Assembly (NCBI GenBank): GCA_025094145.1
Contig: JALLLS010000070.1
Coordinates: 119,599-183,598 of the forward strand
Reading direction: 5' to 3'
Length of the DNA: 64,000 nucleotides
Origin: Spinellus fusiger
Taxonomy: Eukaryota > Mucoromycota > Mucoromycetes > Mucorales > Phycomycetaceae
The notes below the pieces were generated by a model. That model searched no databases, was not told where the DNA came from, and saw only the letters and a list, made by a program, of their open reading frames with translations. The stretch's first letter is position 1. Each line of letters starts with the position of its first letter. The translations under genes were made by a program, and so were the position numbers. This document shows positions 1 to 12,878 of this stretch, one piece after another.

Positions 1-3000
1 AGCGTGTATGTGGGTGGCTTATTCCTAGCACCCATAGCCACCGCCCCCTTCTATTCACAATCTCGTGCACTGTTTGGAGGTGGTATGGCTGTGTGGACAA
101 ACGAGACATGGAAGGGATTGCCATGGAAGGGGGTGGATGGTCCTGTTCACAGCATCCAGAAGATCCCAGCCACACAGTCCATCCTGTTTGGAGGGCAATT
201 TGATACTACAACAGACGGACAATCCACAGTACAGCCTGATAGTCAGCCCATTAATCTCGGTGCTCTTTCTGTAAGTCAGCCAATGGCTAATCTATCCTAG
301 GGCTGTGTCTCTTACCTACACTACCATAGACAATCACGGCCACCCAATCTAACATCACTCATGGAGATCCAAGGAGCATTGTCTGTCCCAGCGAGACCAG
401 TGCACCATGGGTGTTGATGAAGAATACACCAGGATCTTGGCAGGCAAGCTTCCCTCTTTCTGTCACCCCCTCTTTGATTCGATTTGCCAATGCTTATACT
501 GATGATGTTGGCACCCGCAATTTCTCGTAAGCCATTGTGTTTTCTTTTTTTTCTTTTTTACTCCAACGACTTGTGTTATGAATGAACTACTGATCAATGA
601 CGATGGGATAAAATGTTGATGTTGATGTTAATATTGATGTTGATTAGGGTGTTTTCATTAGCCACCAATACATACTTTAATCTGACGTACATTGACCCAC
701 TGACATCGCACACCGTCTTTTGCTCTACCAACTGCTCACTCGTTAGATCATCACAATTGGAATACCAGGACTTTAATATCCTAGACACACACATCACCTT
801 TGGGATACGTGTAGATATCAACTCTTGGTATGGTTCTGGTGGAGGATTAGCAGGTCTCCAGATATACCAATCAGGTAAAGCCATCTTTCTTTTCTGCTAT
901 AGAGAACACCAGATCTATTTTATCTATTTTATCTATTTTATCTATTTTATCTATTTTATCTATTTTATCTATTTTATCTATTTTATCTATTTTATCTATT
1001 TTATCTATTTTATCTATTTATCTATTTTATCTATTCTATTTATTTTATCTATTTTATCTATTCTATCTATTTTATCCATTTATAAACAAGTACTAATGAA
1101 AAAGGAAAATAGAAATATTTGTACATGCTAACGGAGATCTCAACTTTCCTACCTGCACTACACCCAACCAAACCAATCTATCCAAAGCAGTTGCTACAGG
1201 CTCATGGACACCACAACTCCCCGATGCATCTTACCAACGCATTCTCTCTACGACATTCCCAGCATCCCAGCTAAAACATACCACTCCCTCTATTGATTTC
1301 ATACCATTTCTACCAGAACCCGGGTTTTATCAAGTCCTCTTATATGAGCCAGGATGTGGAGATAGTACAGCATGCGATGAACGCACCTCTATCAACATGA
1401 CACTCACCACCTCTCCCAACGAGAGCCATTCTATGATCCTCCAACAGGACAATACTGCAGATACAACCACGCTGATTTACAATGGCTATATTTCTGCCAC
1501 ATCAGCTACTTTCCAACCCCATGTTATGCTGTCTGTAGCCACCAATGCAACATCAAAATCCAGTGGAAATGTCACAGTTGTAGCCAATGCATTGCAGTGG
1601 ATTAAATCAGCTTCATTGACAGGGATCTCAAGTGTCTTGAGTTATGCACCTAAGCAAGCCTTGGTCACAACAAGTCCTCAGACATTGCCCTGGAAACCCT
1701 TGGCTGGTAAATACAAACCCCACTTATCTACCCATCTACCCATAGTGTGCTTCTATATAAAGCATCAACAGAAGAAGAGTCATTGATTTTGGACTGTAGA
1801 TCATCTGCCTTATGGATCTACTGTGCGTACAATGGGTGTTGTAGAGAACAATGTATACTTGGGAGGTGATTTCTCCAACACTGTGAATGGCTATCGTAAT
1901 TTAGTAGCCTACAATACAAACACTAGCAGACTTGTTCCATTGCCATCTACAGGACCCAATGGCACTGTCTATACAATATTGAGCACTGGCACTGGTAAGA
2001 TGATTCTACCCTATACCAACATGACTATGGAAGACTATATTTTGTTTGATGTGGTGTTTTTAGATGTTTATTTTGGAGGAGCCTTCTCAGGCTTAGCCAA
2101 CAACACCAATATCCGTAATCTGGGCATCTATAGCCCAGGAACGAATGCTTGGCGCGCAATGAGCAGTGTAGGTGTGGCTGTTGATGATGTCCTTGTTTTG
2201 TACTGATTCTATTTCTATTTCTATCTCTACCTCTACCTCTACCTCTATCTCCATGATACTATGCTATATAGGGCGTAGATGGCCCTGTTTACTCTTTAGA
2301 ACTGACAGATACAATGAGTTCAGTCATGATATCAGGTGCCTTTACTAGCATCACTAGTCAAAAGGACAGTACAACCCGCGTATCCACCGGAAATGCATGG
2401 TGGAATATTAGTGATGCTGATTGGTCGCTCAATATGCCCTACATGTCTGGGCGTGTTTATGCAACAATTCAAGACCCACACCTGTCTGTCGATTACTATA
2501 TTGGGTCAATACGAAGTGCACATGAATTCCAGTCACAGGGCCTTTCCTTGATTGATACGACAGGTGCATTAACGCCTGTTCCATTTTATCCCAACACTGC
2601 CAAGCCTTCTATTATTACTGCAGGCGCCTTTTGGAATAATCCTACCAATAATAATGCCACTGTCACTATTGTGGGGGGTACATTTGAATTGTCAAGTACA
2701 GTTAGTAACATTGCCCTGTATGAAAATCAAACCTGGAGTGGTATTGCTATGGACTGGCAAGGAAATGTGACCCATATTGCTGTAGAAGATAATTATTTGT
2801 ACATGGCAGGAGAATTCAGTGGTGGTGAGTCTGGGCGTCATTTGTTAATGTATGATCTTTTGAAAAAGACACCGGTTTCTATTCCGGATTTGCAAGGTGA
2901 GTTGAGTTTGTGTTGATAGAAAATAGCGTAGATTATTATTATTATTATTATTATTATAACAATAACAATAACAATAACAATAATCCCTCATTTTTAATAG

Positions 3001-6000
3001 CACCTGGGAATGGCGTGGTGAATATCAACGTCATTCGCTCAAATCCTGTGGCATCTGGTATTGTTGTGGGTGGAAACTTTCAAATGGCAGGTGCTGTAGA
3101 CTGCAAAGGTGTCTGTGCCTTTAATGCTGATCAAAATCAGTGGTCAGGGTTTGGTGATAGTATGACAGGCAATGTAGCCGATCTGACATTTACAGAGGTA
3201 GGTTGGAATATCAGTACTTATTAAAGGGAAAATAAACTATAGACTAACCATACATTGTAGCTAGCACTTATTGTTGCTGGGGACCTGAAAGTAAATGGTG
3301 CTTCTGTTCCAGTAGCAGAATACAACTACCAATTGGATCAATGGACCTCGTTTAGTTTTCAATCGGTAGCTGATGGTACAGCCATCACTTCATCTGCACT
3401 CTCCTATGATGATATCAACAAGAAGATCTATATTGCTGGACAGTAAATATTACTATGGGCACCTAGAATGACAATAACTCATTATTGGAATAGATCTGCC
3501 ACTGCGGCCTACTTGAATATTTGGGATGAAGAGAAACTTGTAGTCTCTGGTAAATAGGCACTTTATTGAAGACATTTACAGAACAACTAAACCTTTCTTC
3601 TACTATCAATAGAAAACAAACTCGGTCCTGGTAGCATGATTAACCAAATGGCCAATTTCCAGACTGTTCCAGACAGTGCTCAAGCTTCTTTAATAAAATC
3701 TGCTATTGTTCGTGCTGATGTAGGAAATACTTTGATCAGTGGCTCTGGAGTTTTGCTGGTCACTGGCTACCTGAATCTTGGTGACAAGGGCAATGTCAGT
3801 GCTGCTTTTTTTGATGGTACAAACTGGACCCCCTATCTTGTCTCTTCTTCTGCTGATGGTTCATTAAGCACACTCGGAAGTACCTTTTATGTGCCTTCTA
3901 GCATTACTCTGCAGCTAAAACGTAAGCCATCATCTGAATTATAGTAATATTATATTTACCTCTTGTTTTCATAGGCTATCTTGCTCAATCTATTGTACTT
4001 GCAATATCTTTCTTTGCTGGGTTTGGCATTGTACTCTTTATTATTGCTTGTGCCTTGACAGTACTTTTCTTTAGAAGAAAGAAGGAAATCAGAATATCAC
4101 CCTCTGCTAACCCTGTATCTTACTATGGAAAACCACCACGCAGCCCACAGTCTTTACTCGACATGCTTGCCTCAGAAGAGGAAGTGAAGAGAGGCTCAAT
4201 GATGAATGGCGGCAGCTTTACAGGCCCTGTTAGCAGGTACTCTATCTTATCCCAATATCGACACTCGAGTCATGAGATGATACAAACAACCTCTACCCTT
4301 GGACCTATGATGAAGAGTGTATCGACCGCTTCTTTCAATGGATCCGGACGTCCAATAGTTGAACCCTCTAGTTTAAGTCAGTATGATAATATCGCACCTG
4401 GATTTACAGCTACACAACAACCCAGCTTAAATACTCCATCAGCCTATAGTTCTTTCAATCAGATGAATGGATCTCACCAGACACTACAATCTGGTTACTC
4501 TTACAATCCTTTCCGAGCTTCTGCTATTGGTGTTACCGTGAGCACTGAGCAACCTTATGGAGAAGTATTTAGCTCCCAAGGAATGACTAAATCATTCACG
4601 CAAAATTCAGGCACCAGCACCTACAATCAAGCTTCTGCTAAATCACCATTGACGAGAGAATTATCAGTATCAGGCACCACTGATCCGAGCGCAGAAGGAC
4701 CTTTTGGTGGTCTTTCTCCCAGACCCACTTCAGCTACCTCTTCCATGTCAGGAACTACGACCGCTATTGTGTCTTATCTTAATGCAGCACCAGCGAACAC
4801 AAAGAATATATCACACCCTCTGCCTTCCTCTTCAATAAAAGAAGTCAATCAGTCATCGACTTTTGGAAAGAACTCCCCTGCTATTATCAATGCAGCAGTA
4901 TCCAGTGCAGCAGCAGCAGCAACGACAACGACAACGACAACAACAACAAAAGTAGCAGCAATAGCAACGGCGACCATGCCATTGACACACCAGTCTACAC
5001 CCTCCTCTGAATTGACTCAACCAGTGGTCTATAATAATATAGCATTGCCTGTCACTAGTCATGATACAGCTGCCCTGTCTTCCCAGGCACCAAGCCAGTT
5101 CGGACATTCTGTCACTTATGGACACGTTATGCCATTAGTAGCCTCGTCAACTCTTGAATCCATTCATTTGGGGGATAGTGATTCACTTGGAAATCGCAGT
5201 GTTATGATGCCATCTGTAGCCAGTACGGTTGAAATTGCCGTTCCTAAAGCACGTGAAGTGAGCCAAATGGCGATGTACTACAATATTGTCTCAGACTATG
5301 CTAATAACGAAGACACACTACCACATGAAGAACGCTATATTGATCAACGATTCACTCAAAACAACTCAATGGATGCTGCTAATGGCAACACTCCTTCAGA
5401 GGCGTGTGCTACCAACAACATGGGCCATAATGCAACCTTTGAGACTATTTTGCCTGTCATATCAAGTGCAGCTGTTGTTGGTATGAATCTCTCAATTCCT
5501 TACACTCAAGCCTTCACCCCATCCAATAAGACAGGACAGACTTTAAGTGTAAACCATAGTGGACTTCCCATAGCCAATGCTCATGTTCTTTCTCAGTCAC
5601 AGAAAGACAAAATGGGCCAAACTATCACCTTTAGTAATTTGTCAGCCTCAGCTCCAGTCAAGGCAACATTAATGCCAGTAATAGTAGATGGAACAGACGT
5701 ATTAGTTAGCTCTTCATCGAAAGAGTTGAAGTCTCTTCCTGTAATATCTCTGAACGATGGACCTAGTAGAAGAGTACCAACCACAGTAGGAAGCTCAGCT
5801 ACTGCACCTACAGTGGTAGTGAGAGATATGTCAGACACGAATTTCAACCAGCCTCACTACATCAACAGTAATGATCACGACATGTACACTGCACCTATGG
5901 CACAGTCTACTCATTATTATAGATCCCAGCCTTCTCAGCCCAAGACGATGGCTCACAATGCCACATTCAACTATATTGCACCAGCAGAACCTGTTCTTGC

Positions 6001-7912
6001 CTCTTCCAGTGTATCTTTTACAAACTCTGCTCAGGACCACAAAAGATCCTTGTATGGCCATGAGCCTATGCCTTCTCATACTTCGTCTCAAATGCTGTCC
6101 GCCGACATGAATATCTCAAAATCAAATATCAAACCCTCTACCATACAATGGACAGATGAGAACTCAGCCCAAAAAGCAGTTGGAACAGCTAGAGTCGTGC
6201 CTATTATTGTGGCAGGACATAATGAGGACACAAGAAATCCGAGTGAAAGAATGTACCGCAAAAGTCATGAACATATCAAGGTCAACCTCAACACACCAGA
6301 ACCTGCCTCTGTGCGCTGGACCAATACTTCAGTAAGCAATGTGGTGGGTACTTCCATGGTCAATCCTGCTACTCTCTCCATGTACTCGGACGACTTTTCC
6401 ATTATGAATCCTTCCATGAACAGTCTAGCCCCCATGCAAAGTACAATTGCTGATGGGTTTGCATCTGATCCTGACTTTTCTCAATGGACAGTGTCATCGG
6501 AATCTGTTGAAAAGGCATCCACAGATTTACCTGCTATGGCTATGACTTTTGCTTCTTCCACTCAAGGACAAAAGAAGACGTCTGAGACTTCACCCTATTT
6601 AGCCAAATTAGATCAAGCGTTTTTGAAAAAGTCTGGAGACAAAAAGACAGAGAAAGACATTGATAATGGAGTGACGAATTACCAACAGCAAAATGAGCAC
6701 ACCGGATCTGATATTGCTAATACTTCTGTTGTTGCTGATGTCGCTACTACTATGGCTACTAAACCCCCTAAAACTACAAAAGATTCTTCTATTCCAATAG
6801 TTCCTACAGCTCCTACAGCTCCTACACCCGCTACACCTGCTACACCTGCTACACCTGCCACAGCTAATAAAACTATTGGAAAAAATGCTGGAATCCCATC
6901 AGCACAAAATAAGTCAGCAGAAACAGTACCAACAATAGCAGTTAAAATGGAATCTACATTAGATCAACCATCTTTTTTCACTAGCGATATGCATATAAAT
7001 CAGTACAATGATGAACTTATCAACACAAAGGCATTCGAAGTAGATTCTGCACGCAACTCTAGTCGCCTCTCCATGGTCCCTAATCTACCTATGATTGATA
7101 CTTCATTCACCAAGGCCTACGAAGCTTCTCCTCAGGGTACTATAAGTTTGGATTCTCCCTCATTAAGATGGAAGGTGGCTCAAACTGCTTCACCTGTAGA
7201 GACTGTTCGTGCACCCACTGTTGTTAGTATGTCTACTCATCTACGCATGGCTGATGCTCGCAACAGCACTCTGGATTACAACAGTGAAAGTGACAGTGAA
7301 TTCAAAGATACATTTTCCAATCTGTCAAGTCCTATCAAGATGGATTTAATAACGCCTGAACCCACCTCACCTTCCTCCTTTCCCTCTTACAATGATATAG
7401 CATTCTCCGGAAGAAACTCTACACTGCATTCTGGAACTGGTGCCTTGGACGGACGTGCATCGTCAAAACGAATGATGCAAGACTATTTATCTACCCGGGA
7501 TTCCATGATGCGTCCACCCGCACCTCTTCCTCCTATGCCTACAAAAAAGACAGACGAACATACGCAAAGCTTCCAGGTCATTGTGGATCAGGCCATGAAA
7601 AACAATGAAGAAGAGGGAGTTTTGCCTACGGAAGATCGTCCTCACTTGTACTATGCAAAGTTTGATTTTAATGCACGTGAGGAGGGTGAACTTGGATTTG
7701 ATAAGGGTGACTCCATCATTGTCACCGACTCCAGTGATGATATCTGGTGGTCAGGATACAAGGATGGTAAGTTGATAGATAGATAGTGTGTATCTGCCTT
7801 TATAAGCAATACTAATACCGATGGCTTGTTAGGTGCCAATGGTCCTATAAAAGGTGAATTTCCCAGCAATTATGTTGAGAGAGCTGCATCCTCTGTAAAC
7901 TCCTATAAATAA
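1..7912 (+). CDS. RAX2: Rax2-like cell-polarity membrane protein with C-terminal SH3 domain (5' partial)
   Basis: Thirteen exons are visible: <1-270, 330-526, 648-874, 1113-1706, 1800-1994, 2064-2167, 2272-2896, 3001-3197, 3261-3442, 3494-3549, 3613-3921, 3975-7766 and 7833-7912. All junctions keep one frame and give about 2,275 residues; the N-terminus lies outside the window. The extracellular part has repeated VYVGG/VYFGGAF/IVVGGNF-type blades and many N-glycosylation sequons, as in fungal Rax2, the bud-site and hyphal-tip landmark protein. One hydrophobic helix follows at about 3980-4070 (AISFFAGFGIVLFIIACALT), then an RRKK stop-transfer. The cytoplasmic tail is about 1,250 residues of Ser/Thr/Asn/Pro-rich sequence with PxP stretches. 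It ends in an SH3 domain (ALYDF-like YAKFDF, then DDIWWSGY, then GEFPSNYVE) split by the last intron. Yeast Rax2 has a short tail and no SH3, so the tail and SH3 are unusual. The Rax2 call is firm; the role of the SH3 is inferred. Confidence 0.88.
890..1090 (+). repeat. 9-bp minisatellite (tatctattt)n in a Rax2 intron
   Basis: About 20 head-to-tail copies of a 9-bp unit, slightly decayed toward the 3' end, sit inside the intron 875-1112. Because the unit is 9 bp with no stop in one frame, the reading frame stays open through the array (repeated Tyr-Phe-Ile). The flanking gtaaag donor and atag acceptor keep phase, so it is read as an intron. Confidence 0.9.
2930..2985 (+). repeat. ATT and AACAAT microsatellites in a Rax2 intron
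   Basis: An (ATT)n run passes directly into (aacaat)n inside the intron 2897-3000. It is simple sequence with no sign of function. Confidence 0.8.
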
Positions 7913-8068
7913 TTATTTTATTTTTATTTTATTTTTAAAGAAAGAAACAACTAATACAACTATAATAAACCTGATTCTATATTTTATCCTCTATTTTGTA
8001 CTATAATCTACTTTTACTTTAGTAATAGAAATAATAAAAATAATAAAAATTCTATAATAAACCCCTTG

Positions 8069-8705
8069 ATTGACTTGTGGTTTCCCATAGAAGAACAAAA
8101 TAAAGTAATTTATTACGCTTTGAATATGTTATTGCAGTAATGACTACTATAATAAATTATAGTTTTATTGGCCATTTAATTACCATGTGGATTATTATAC
8201 TTTCTTGATAAAGGTTTGCTGCTACAATATAATTATTACAATTATATTTAGCCTATTTTCTCACTCATTTCATAGCTTTATCCCAATAATAACAAGACAA
8301 TAAAATAAAGAGTATACATGATTTTCTTTTTTATACAAAGAATAAAAAATTAAAAGTTTAAGTCTGACAATTCCACCTAAAATATATTGATTCAAATAGA
8401 AACCCCGACCACGAAAAGGAGAAATGACATAAAATAACATGAAACGTAGATTTTAACAATGCATAACTTGTTTATTTATTTTTCATTACTAAACAAACAA
8501 AAGGGCTTGATTTTTTGTTCTATAAAAATTAAATAAACAAAAGAACTAACTTTAGAAGCAAACTTATATCAAGAAAGTAGAATAATCCACATGGTAATTA
8601 AATGGCCAATAAAACTATAATTTATTATAGTAGTCATTACTGCAATAACATATTCAAAGTGTAATAAATTACTTTATTTTGTTCTATGGGAAACCACAAG
8701 TCAAT
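8069..8705. mobile_element. Fold-back / MITE-like element with ~145-bp terminal inverted repeats
   Basis: The left arm starts at 8069 (attgacttgtggtttccc) and is matched by the reverse complement of the right arm ending at 8705. The arms stay near-identical for about 145 nt, with one 3-nt indel and about four mismatches, then drift apart. The centre (about 8215-8555) is AT-rich with no open reading frame worth noting. It sits between the 3' ends of two convergent genes (stops at 7912 and 9075). I could not see a clear target-site duplication, so the exact ends and superfamily are open. A non-autonomous DNA transposon is the simplest reading. The rest of 7913-9074 is AT-rich 3' flank with nothing else recognised, apart from a doubled cttgggatatatccttt at 8722-8755. 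Confidence 0.7.
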
Positions 8706-9074
8706 AGTATTTTCAAAGGTGTCTTGGGATATATCCTTTCTTGGGATATATCCTTTATGGTACATAGCGTATTAATAATGATCTATAATTTATTGGCATA
8801 GATAGTAACATGGAATGAAATATAGTGAAAATATTTAGTCCTGTTATTATTTCTATGAACATAAAATGAGCATGAATGTCATTGAATTAAAACTATAGTT
8901 ATCATTTATCATTTCTTTCTTTTCCAGTGGTTTTCACTCACTGATTTAAATCAAATAAATATCTAAAGCTTTTGTATGAAGTAATAAAAAGTAGGGAATA
9001 AAAGTAATAAAAAAAAGTTGAAATTATACATGGGTATAGGTACGTATCTCTAGAGTTACTACAGCTACAGACCA

Positions 9075-12000
9075 TTATGGACAAGCCCAAGACATAGCAT
9101 TGGGATTCAAACCACGAGGTGTTTTGAGCTTTGATACATAAGTTTTAGGGCGCTGCTTTGATGGTATTTCTTTAATGGAGGACTTCGAGGGACCAGAAGG
9201 AAGTTTAATAGAGTATTGTGATAGTTGACCGTTGATAGTGGTAGTGAATATCAAGTGTCCATCACTAGTGGTATACTCACTATTCTTAGTGTCGTTGTGA
9301 TTGCTTTGTTGTTCAACAGCATTTATAGTCTTTGATTTAGAAGACAGCAACAGTTGTGATTGTGTTCGTGGCCGTGGCCGTGATTTGTGGTTGTGTGGTT
9401 GTGCTTGTGGTTGTGGTTGTGTTGTGGTTGTGGTTGTGGTTGTGGTTGTGGTTGTGGTTGTGTGGTTGTGATTGTGATTGTGATTGTGGGTTGTGGTTGT
9501 GATTGTGGTTGTGGTTGTGGTTGTGGTTGTGTGGTTGTGGGTTGTGGTTGTGGGTTGTGGTTGTGGTTGTGGACTAGGTCTATAGCTTGTTCGTGAATTT
9601 GGTCTGTTTTCATGGTAGTGCTTTGGTGTAGTGGATCGAGGCAAGCGCTGTTTATGAGATTGAACTCTATGGTCTTCAGATGCCTTTGTAGTGAGCTTCT
9701 TTATCCTTAACTTGTAGTCTTCTATCAGCTCTTGCTGTTGATTGAGTTCATGCTGCATATGATTCATCTGTATGCAGTTGACTCTCTCCATCTGGTGTAA
9801 TTGTTTATTTTCTTCTTCCAGAAGAGTTAGTTTCTCTTTTATATACTCTGGTAGAGAAATCTTCTTTTCCTCAGTTGGTTGTATGGTTTCTGTTTCTGTT
9901 TCAATACTTTGACTGTACTTGGCCTCAAGCTCAGAATACTTTTTCTCCAACTTTTTGTACAGTTTATGCCAGTAAGCAATCTCTCCCTTACTAGCTTCCA
10001 TGGCATGTACCTCTTTTCTCTTCTTCTCATCCTCTAATGCCATGACATCTGCCCACTCCTTTGATTTGTTTTCTGTTTGAGATTCTTTCTTGCTACTGTC
10101 TTTGGGATGTGAGTCCTCTTCCATAGACAGTTCAGATAAAGATCTCCCCAACTGTTTACATTTTGTCTCAAAGTACTCGAGTTCTTTTTGATGGGCCTCA
10201 AAGTCACTCTCTAACTGCTGGTTACGATGACTCATTTGATTCAACTCATTTTGATTCTTACAGGCTTCCTCTTCCAATGATGTGATCTTTTTCAATAAGT
10301 GTTGGTTGATTTCAGTCTGTTTGGCTACTTCTGCCTCCAGTTGTAAATTGTGAGAAACAATTTCTTCCAATTTACTCTTACTACTGTCAATCTGTAATAA
10401 TGTTGTGTGTGCCTGGTTAAGATGGGCTATTTGAGATTCAAGACCATTGATTCGATTCAAATGGACTCTTGAACTAGCATGTGTGTTTTCTAATTCAACA
10501 TTGCGTTCACGAATCCAATCATACTGTTTTTCAAGTTCATTGTTGCGAGCTCTCAGCAGGTCCATTTCAAACACTTGTCTCTGTAAATTGATGTACTTGA
10601 TTCTATAAGTACTGATCTCGTTTTCCATATCAATCTGCTGCTTTCTTAATAGGTCCAATTCTTGAGTGGGTGCCAAGTTGCCTGCCTCTGCTTTGGATTC
10701 TCTTCTCAATGACTTTGTTGCTTGGGCGTGGGCTTCTAATCTCTTTACCATGGAAGTACCAAACTCAAGCATTTCGTTTTTTTGCTCTTCCCAGAATCTA
10801 CGAGCATCCATATGGCTTTCAGAGGCCTTCCATAGAATCTGGCGGATATTAGACTGGACCTGAGTTTCAATGGCCTCATCGATGCGCTGCAGTAACTGAG
10901 TCTGGAATACATCATAATTGTCTGTAGGTTGTTGTGCTCTTTTGGTGGAGCTATTGATAGTGGGGACCTTGGTGATGAGAGGCAGAAGGATAAGTAAACT
11001 ATGAAAAGGTGGATCTACACCAGTGCCTTATTATTTACCATGCCTGATTCGCTGAGTTTTCTGAGTGCCATAAACCTAGGGCTGACAGCACTGTTGGTAT
11101 TGCTCCTAGCATCATCTGAAGCTCCCTGTGATCGACTGGCTTCTCTTTCTCGACGTACAGGACTGTGCATTGGGCTTTCATTAAAGAGGCCTTGTCGAGA
11201 CCCCCTCCGTGTCTTTGTGAGCTGAGGAGGAGGACGAAGGGAAAAGGGTTCATATGCCTTTTGCAGGGCGGCCATGGGACCATCGATCGTGGATCGTCGT
11301 GGTCTTGCTTCTTTTTCAAGGGGTGAGACATCTGCACTTGTTGTGACGGGTGAAAACACAGATCCTATGTCGGTGGCGGTTGCAGGGTTCCAACTGTAAT
11401 GCACTTTGGAGGTACGACCTCCTTGGGGCTCTAGAATAGGTGACATGAAGTGATCCTGAGTGGGTTTTCCGCCAATGGTGTGTCGATGGCTGTTTGAAAA
11501 GTCAGGCTCTTGATCTAGTAGTAGACATAGTTTCATTGAATTAATTAGCATCATCATTCATGTTCTGTCCATAGATAGAGTAATAGTAATAGTAATAAAG
11601 AAGCCAATGTCCAATGTTTGCACTGAATTTACCTGATACAGCAGAGTGGGCTGATTTCATCCTTCGAATGGATGTGTCGACAGTAGAGTGTCTTGACATT
11701 GAAACACTTGGAGGAAATGACTCTAGGTATGGATAGTTATAGGTAATGTCAAGTTGAGTTCTCTTTGTTGCTCGGTATAAGTGAGGATGTGCCTTTTTGT
11801 CCTTTAACTAGAAGAGAAATGAATGAGTGGTTCTATTCTTTGGTGCCATCCAACGATCTCTCTCTCTCTCTTTCTCTATATATATATATATATACATCTT
11901 CATAATAGAGCCAATAGCTTACTTCACGTCCAAAGTCAAGAAGTTTTTCCACATCCTCACCATCAGAATCATCCGTATCATAGCCATCATCCACACTATC

Positions 12001-12654
12001 ATAGCTTTTTATAATGCCATCATCCATAAGAGGTAGATTGAGTTTGGCAGTTGGTAATCTTATCATAGGAATATCTGCTGTAGGATCTTCTGTACAAGGC
12101 ACATCTTGTGAGGTGAGAGTCGTCTTGCTGAGAACAGCCTAAAATGAGTTTTTTTTTCTCTTTTGAATAACAACAATAAAGAACACGTCCCACGTCCCAC
12201 AGACATACTTCTTTTTTGATTGTTTTCTCGGTGTGGGGTTGGCTGTGACTGGGGGTGGGTGCTTCATAGGTGACGGGTAGGTGTGCATGTGTGTTGGATT
12301 TTGAAGGAGCAAGAAGAGGTAGGACAGATTGCTTTGTGCTGTCTTTTCGTTGGCCATTGCCTTTTGATTTCCTTCGTTGTGAATTGGGGGGTTTCCGGGG
12401 ACGCTGAGTTAGCGAGTCATTCTGAACAAATTGTGACATAGCATCTATAGACAGAACAATAGAAACAGCAAGAAAAATAGCTTTTTATAAAATAGAAAAA
12501 TAAGAGAGAAAGAGAGAAAGAGAGAAGAGTAGAAGGGTAGACAAAAAGACATAGCAACGGATTTCATCCCCGACTCTCCAGGCAAAAGACTCACTATGGC
12601 TCTGATGAGGAATAAATGTAGGATGCGTTGGCTGTTCTCTAATCTTGCTCTCAG
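9075..12654 (-). CDS. Large coiled-coil protein, function unknown
   Basis: Exons on the minus strand, high to low: 12654-12595 (probable), 12444-12209, 12138-11923, 11807-11633, 11514-11039 and 10967-9075. All phases agree; the true 5' exon was not found. From the first Met in exon 2 (12439) there are 996 residues. The N-terminal third is basic and Ser/Pro-rich. The middle (about 10810-9700) is a long coiled coil with heptads rich in Leu, Glu, Gln and Lys, and tryptophans early on (FWEEQ). A His/Asn/Thr/Pro/Gln low-complexity stretch encoded by a simple repeat (9378-9580) follows, then a short C-terminal segment ending SWACP. No catalytic motif is visible. A cytoskeletal or spindle-pole scaffold is possible but unproven. 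Introns carry TA/TC simple repeats (11855-11896). Confidence 0.7.
9378..9585 (-). repeat. ttgtgg hexamer array coding a Pro-Gln/Thr-Thr/His-Asn tract
   Basis: About 200 bp of imperfect 6-bp units (gtggtt / gtgatt on the plus strand) lie inside the coiled-coil gene. Single-base slips switch the encoded dipeptide between Pro-Gln, Thr-Thr and His-Asn, so all three frames stay open. Confidence 0.9.
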
Positions 12655-12878
12655 CTATTTTTCTTTAGGCTTGGTAATATGTACGATGTTTATTTGTGTA
12701 GCTTATACACTGTGTACACCAATCGTGGGCGTACATTCAATACATGAATTGACACGTTTAACTAGCTAACGTGGCTCAATTACTGTTTATAGTGGGACTG
12801 TCCTACCTACTGTCCTGATACCTACGAACACACATAGTAACGGAGACCTATTGATTTTATTGCATTCCTTTCATCAGG

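Noticed and set aside
271..300. A 30-nt intron ending at ctatcctag in the Rax2 gene
   Set aside because: Too short; using the acceptor at 329 gives a 59-nt intron and a clean in-frame continuation (TITATQSNITHG).
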